DNA of 64,000 bases from Paraglaciecola arctica BSs20135 (lineage in GTDB: Bacteria > Pseudomonadota > Gammaproteobacteria > Enterobacterales > Alteromonadaceae), in the NCBI RefSeq assembly GCF_000314995.1, contig NZ_BAEO01000060.1, positions 62,001-126,000 on the forward strand. The letters run 5' to 3'. Positions 60,447 to 64,000 of this stretch are shown piece by piece. Every line of letters begins with the position of its first letter. The first letter of the stretch is position 1. Both the position numbers and the translations under genes were made by a program. Under the pieces are notes generated by a model that saw only the letters and a program-made list of their open reading frames with translations, made no database searches and was not told the DNA's origin.

Positions 60447-62744
60447 ATGCCAACTATTCAACCTGCCTCTCGATCCAAGCCTGTCGCCCGTATGAAAGCG
60501 GATCGCGGCTTGTTTTCCTTTCCTAAATATTGGGCGGAATGTTTTGGGCCTGCGCCGTTTTTACCTATGTCCCGTAAAGAGATGGATCAACTTGGTTGGG
60601 ATAGTTGCGACATTATTCTGGTTACCGGTGATGCCTATGTGGATCACCCTAGTTTTGGTATGGCGGTAATTGGTCGGACATTAGAAGCGCAGGGGTTTAG
60701 AGTAGGGATTATTTCTCAACCTGATTGGCATAGCAAAGATGCGTTTATGCAACTCGGCGAACCTAATTTATTTTTTGGTGTGACCGCAGGCAACATGGAC
60801 TCGATGATCAATCGTTATACAGCCGAGCGTAAGTTACGTCATGATGATGCTTATACCCCAAACAACGAAGGCGGAAAACGTCCAGACCGTGCAGTTACTG
60901 TTTATACTCAGCGTTGTAAAGAAGCCTATAAAAAGCCTGTTGTCATTGGCGGTATTGAAGCCAGTTTAAGGCGTATCGCTCACTATGATTATTGGTCAGA
61001 CAAAGTGCGTCGTAGTGTGTTGTTTGACTCAAAAGCCGATATGTTGATGTTTGGTAACGCTGAGCGACCTTTACTCGAAATGGCTCATCGTTTTGCTGCT
61101 GGTGAAACCATAGACCAAATGCAAGATATCCGTGGTACGGCAGTTATTCGTAAAGAGCCGTTACCCGGTTGGCAAGGTGTGGACTCGACCCATCTAGACA
61201 GTATTGGTAAAATTGAACCTATTATTAGCCCATATGAAACTATAGAAGATAAATGTGCAGTCTCCTCAGAAGCGGAGAGGCAAGCGGCAATTGAAGAGCA
61301 AAAAGCTCAGCCTATAGTGATCCAGCCGTTTACCTCGAAAACCGAAAGGCGCAAACCTTGGGATAAAACCTATGTGTTGCTGCCAGCTTATGATGTGGTG
61401 CGCGCCGAAAAAACCCATTACGCTCATACATCACGTATTTTGCATAAAGAAACCAACCCAGGTTGTGCCCGTGCACTTGTGCAACGCCACGGTGATCGCA
61501 TTATTTGGATCAACCCACCTGCTTATCCACTGGAAACCGAAGAAATGGATGCGGTGTTTGATTTACCTTATGCACGTGTGCCACACCCTAGTTATGGTAA
61601 GGCGAAGATCCCAGCCTATGACATGATCAAAACTTCAGTGAATATCATGCGTGGTTGTTTTGGTGGTTGTACTTTTTGTTCGATTACCGAGCATGAGGGC
61701 AGGGTGATCCAAAGCCGTTCAGAAGAATCCATTATTCGTGAAATAGAAAATATTCGCGACAAAGTACCAGGTTTTACCGGTGTTATCTCCGATCTTGGTG
61801 GTCCAACGGCGAATATGTATAAGTTGCGTTGTAAAAGCCCTAAAGCCGAACAAGCTTGTCGTCGTTTATCTTGCGTATGGCCAGAAATATGTGGGCATCT
61901 CGATACAGACCAATCACCTACGACAAATTTATACCGTAAGGCCCGTGATGTGGAGGGGGTTAAAAAAGTATTGATTGCCTCGGGCGTACGTTACGACTTG
62001 GCTATAGAAGATCCTGAGTATGTTAAAGAATTAGTGACCCATCATGTTGGTGGCTACTTAAAAATTGCTCCAGAACATACCGAAAAAGCACCGCTTGATA
62101 AAATGATGAAGCCGGGCATGGGCACTTACGACAAGTTTAAAGTGTTGTTTGATAAATACACCAAAGAAGCGGGCAAAGACCAATACCTTATTCCTTACTT
62201 TATATCGGCGCATCCGGGTACTGAAAACGAAGATATGCTGAACTTGGCGTTATGGCTCAAAGAGCGTAATTTTAAGTTAGATCAAGTACAAAACTTCTAT
62301 CCGTCACCTATGGCCAATGCCACCACTATGTATCACACCGGCAAAAACCCGATACATAAAGTGAATCACAAGAGTGAAGAGGTACAAGTGCCTAAAGGTG
62401 AAATTCATCGCCGCCTGCATCGAGCATTTTTACGTTATCACGACTCAGCCAACTGGCCGTTATTGCGTAAAACTCTAAAAGAAATGGGCAAAGCACATCT
62501 TATTGGCAACAGCCCTAAATGTTTGGTACCTGCAGAAAGCCGTAATGAACTTAAAGGCCGTGATCAGAAAGAGTTCGCCAAGCGTTCAGGCAATAAAGCG
62601 TTTGCTAAAGGCAAGTCTGCTAATGCTGCAAAAGCGCAGAAGGGGCTCACGCGTTTTAGTGACAATCAACCCCATAACGACGCGGCTAAAGCAGCCCAAG
62701 AAAATCGTGGGAAATCGAGTAGTAAAAAAAGAAAACCACATTAA
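60447..62744 (+). CDS. ygiQ: YgiQ family radical SAM protein
   Basis: A 765-residue protein. The N-terminal UPF0313 region starts [34 protein letters not shown]. The radical SAM cluster motif CxxxCxxC is GCFGGCTFC (Cys404, Cys408, Cys411), with SITEHEGR after it. [21 protein letters not shown] and [19 protein letters not shown] are typical. The C-terminus is basic and disordered ([14 protein letters not shown]...KKRKPH). The family is conserved but its reaction is not known. Confidence 0.95.
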   Translation: MPTIQPASRSKPVARMKADRGLFSFPKYWAECFGPAPFLPMSRKEMDQLGWDSCDIILVTGDAYVDHPSFGMAVIGRTLEAQGFRVGIISQPDWHSKDAFMQLGEPNLFFGVTAGNMDSMINRYTAERKLRHDDAYTPNNEGGKRPDRAVTVYTQRCKEAYKKPVVIGGIEASLRRIAHYDYWSDKVRRSVLFDSKADMLMFGNAERPLLEMAHRFAAGETIDQMQDIRGTAVIRKEPLPGWQGVDSTHLDSIGKIEPIISPYETIEDKCAVSSEAERQAAIEEQKAQPIVIQPFTSKTERRKPWDKTYVLLPAYDVVRAEKTHYAHTSRILHKETNPGCARALVQRHGDRIIWINPPAYPLETEEMDAVFDLPYARVPHPSYGKAKIPAYDMIKTSVNIMRGCFGGCTFCSITEHEGRVIQSRSEESIIREIENIRDKVPGFTGVISDLGGPTANMYKLRCKSPKAEQACRRLSCVWPEICGHLDTDQSPTTNLYRKARDVEGVKKVLIASGVRYDLAIEDPEYVKELVTHHVGGYLKIAPEHTEKAPLDKMMKPGMGTYDKFKVLFDKYTKEAGKDQYLIPYFISAHPGTENEDMLNLALWLKERNFKLDQVQNFYPSPMANATTMYHTGKNPIHKVNHKSEEVQVPKGEIHRRLHRAFLRYHDSANWPLLRKTLKEMGKAHLIGNSPKCLVPAESRNELKGRDQKEFAKRSGNKAFAKGKSANAAKAQKGLTRFSDNQPHNDAAKAAQENRGKSSSKKRKPH

Positions 62745-62918
62745 ATTAATGGTTTAGAGCAAATTTGCATTTTTGTATTAATACAAGGCAATCTGTTGAT
62801 CTAGTAATCTATGGTCAATCAACAAAAGTGATTGACCATGTGTGTTGTCAACTAAGTTTGGGCGCTCTGTGGGCGGTATGGACTATCTCAAACACAGGTT
62901 ACCTATAACGGATAGTAA

Positions 62919-63407
62919 ATGGCTAACTTACAGGTTTTTACAGACGCTAGTGTTAATACTCAGTTGAAAGTGGGATATGGCGCTTACCTCGTTGTATCCG
63001 CTCAAGATACCTCTATTGATACGCTGAAAACCAAGGTGAAAATCAAACGTTTTGAGCACACAAGCTCGACTAAATTGGAATTACAAACCTTGTTGTGGTC
63101 ATTGAATGAAATTATTGCATTCAATGATAATAGCGATATCACTTTGACTATTTATACTGATTCTCAAAATATCATAGGTTTGCCTGATAGACGAAGTCGC
63201 CTCGAACAGGATCATTATTTATCAGGTAATAATAAGCTGCTGAATAACTATGCCTTGTATCAGGAGTTTTACCGCGTAATCTCTAAAATAAAATGCCAAT
63301 TTGTCAAAGTGGTTGGCCATCAACGTTCTAGTAAAAAAGATGAAATAGATAGAGTGTTTAGTTTGGTTGATAAGGCATCTAGGCGAGCGTTGCGTGATGA
63401 GTTTTAA
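62919..63407 (+). CDS. RNase H-like fold protein
   Basis: A 162-residue protein. The order of acidic residues fits RNase HI: LQVFTDASVNT (Asp), TKLELQTLLWSL (Glu), LTIYTDSQNIIG (Asp) and RVFSLVDKASRRALRDEF (Asp near the C-terminus). The KVVGHQRSSKKDEID segment matches the KVxGH...N loop of RNase H. It may cut RNA in RNA-DNA hybrids, but it is distinct from rnhA, and its in vivo role is unknown. Confidence 0.75.
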   Translation: MANLQVFTDASVNTQLKVGYGAYLVVSAQDTSIDTLKTKVKIKRFEHTSSTKLELQTLLWSLNEIIAFNDNSDITLTIYTDSQNIIGLPDRRSRLEQDHYLSGNNKLLNNYALYQEFYRVISKIKCQFVKVVGHQRSSKKDEIDRVFSLVDKASRRALRDEF

Positions 63408-63461
63408 AGTGCTTTAAGATTTATGCCAAAATTTGAGCGAACAGTATTTCCGAATAATAAA

Positions 63462-63483
63462 AGGCACATGATCTAATGTGCCT
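63462..63483. terminator. hairpin between convergent genes
   Basis: AGGCACAT (63462-63469) pairs with ATGTGCCT (63476-63483) around a 6-base loop. It lies between the RNase H-like gene and the end of pckA. Confidence 0.6.
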
Positions 63484-63496
63484 ATATCTATATATT

Positions 63497-64000
63497 TTAT
63501 AAATGAGGACCCGCTAAGGTAAGGGCTTTACCTTCTTCATTATCAGTGAACTTAGTAAAATTGTTGATAAACAATTCGGCTAGGTTTTTTGCTTTTTTAT
63601 CCCATTCATCCAAGTCCGAATAGGTTTTTCGTGGGTCTAAAATGTGGCTATCTACTCCCGATAACGTTTTTGGGAATGCTAGGTTAAAATAGGGCAAAAT
63701 TTCACATTCAGCATTTTCCACTTCGCCACTTAATATTGCATTAATAATAGCCCGCGTTGCCGCCAAACTAATACGTTTACCTGTGCCATTCCAACCAGTG
63801 TTAACTAAATATGCGCTTGCTCCTGCATCGGCCATTCTTCGCTCCAATACTTCGGCATACTGAGTTGGATGTAAGCTTAAGAAAGCCTGTCCGAAACAAG
63901 ATGAAAAGGTAGGGGTAGGGTGAGTCACACCGCGTTCGGTACCAGCTAGTTTTGCAGTGAAACCTGATAAATAATGATACTTAGCTTGTTCACTGGTTAA
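63497..64000 (-). CDS. pckA: phosphoenolpyruvate carboxykinase (ATP), C-terminal part (cut by window edge)
   Basis: The last 167 residues, open to the window end in frame ([45 protein letters not shown]...). [25 protein letters not shown] and [27 protein letters not shown] are hallmarks of ATP-dependent PEPCK. The enzyme converts oxaloacetate and ATP to phosphoenolpyruvate, carbon dioxide and ADP in gluconeogenesis. The start lies to the right of the window. Confidence 0.95.
   Translation of the reverse strand, partial: LTSEQAKYHYLSGFTAKLAGTERGVTHPTPTFSSCFGQAFLSLHPTQYAEVLERRMADAGASAYLVNTGWNGTGKRISLAATRAIINAILSGEVENAECEILPYFNLAFPKTLSGVDSHILDPRKTYSDLDEWDKKAKNLAELFINNFTKFTDNEEGKALTLAGPHL

Overview
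The window is chromosomal DNA of a marine gammaproteobacterium, most likely an Alteromonadaceae member close to Paraglaciecola/Glaciecola. The reasons are its A+T-rich sequence, MSHA-type prepilin, YgiQ, DUF2956/DUF2750/DUF2797 proteins, FecI/FecR/TonB-receptor signalling and an ATP-type PEP carboxykinase. This placement is inference from protein style; no rRNA or tRNA gene was seen.

1-6 kb: the tail of a LysR regulator, DUF2956, two tiny basic proteins, a coiled-coil/HhH protein, a frameshifted cold-shock/DUF1294 pseudogene, a lone PAS protein, a pilin, a YegD-type Hsp70 and a DUF2750 protein. 6-12 kb: a cell-surface signalling cluster on the minus strand (FecI-like sigma, FecR-like regulator, STN-containing TonB receptor) followed by a PhoD-like phosphatase. 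12-20 kb: a CHASE/PAS hybrid histidine kinase, gene fragments, an exported catalase-peroxidase (KatG) and a GST-fold protein. 20-25 kb: small housekeeping or unknown genes, a CotH lipoprotein, an M14 peptidase and a small MscS channel.

25-40 kb: a 1,379-residue membrane sensor-like protein of unknown function, a candidate minus-strand small RNA, a signal peptidase I paralogue, an exported SDR, DUF2797, an HPF-like ribosome factor, an EF-hand protein, a kinase/membrane-protein pair, an ABC exporter, a second-type deformylase, an MltB-like transglycosylase and an esterase. 40-50 kb: a BlaI/M56 regulatory pair with visible operators, an ECF sigma/anti-sigma/YbjQ/CPBP operon, two tandem paralogous outer-membrane barrels around a small periplasmic protein, and an NsrR-like/NnrS nitric-oxide module with a good NsrR operator.

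50.3-55.6 kb is the accessory region. It holds a 1,032-residue protein joining a PD-(D/E)XK (Mrr-like) nuclease domain to a P-loop NTPase and a long C-terminal region, the architecture of STAND-type antiphage proteins. Next to it is a REP-associated (HUH) transposase flanked by inverted short repeats. The whole segment lies between two direct copies of a roughly 45-bp repeat. This is the best candidate for an undescribed system.

55.6-64 kb: a LysR/old-yellow-enzyme pair, an exported intradiol-dioxygenase-like protein with cytochrome b561 and a membrane LytTR regulator, then YgiQ, an RNase H-like protein and the 3' part of pckA running off the right end.
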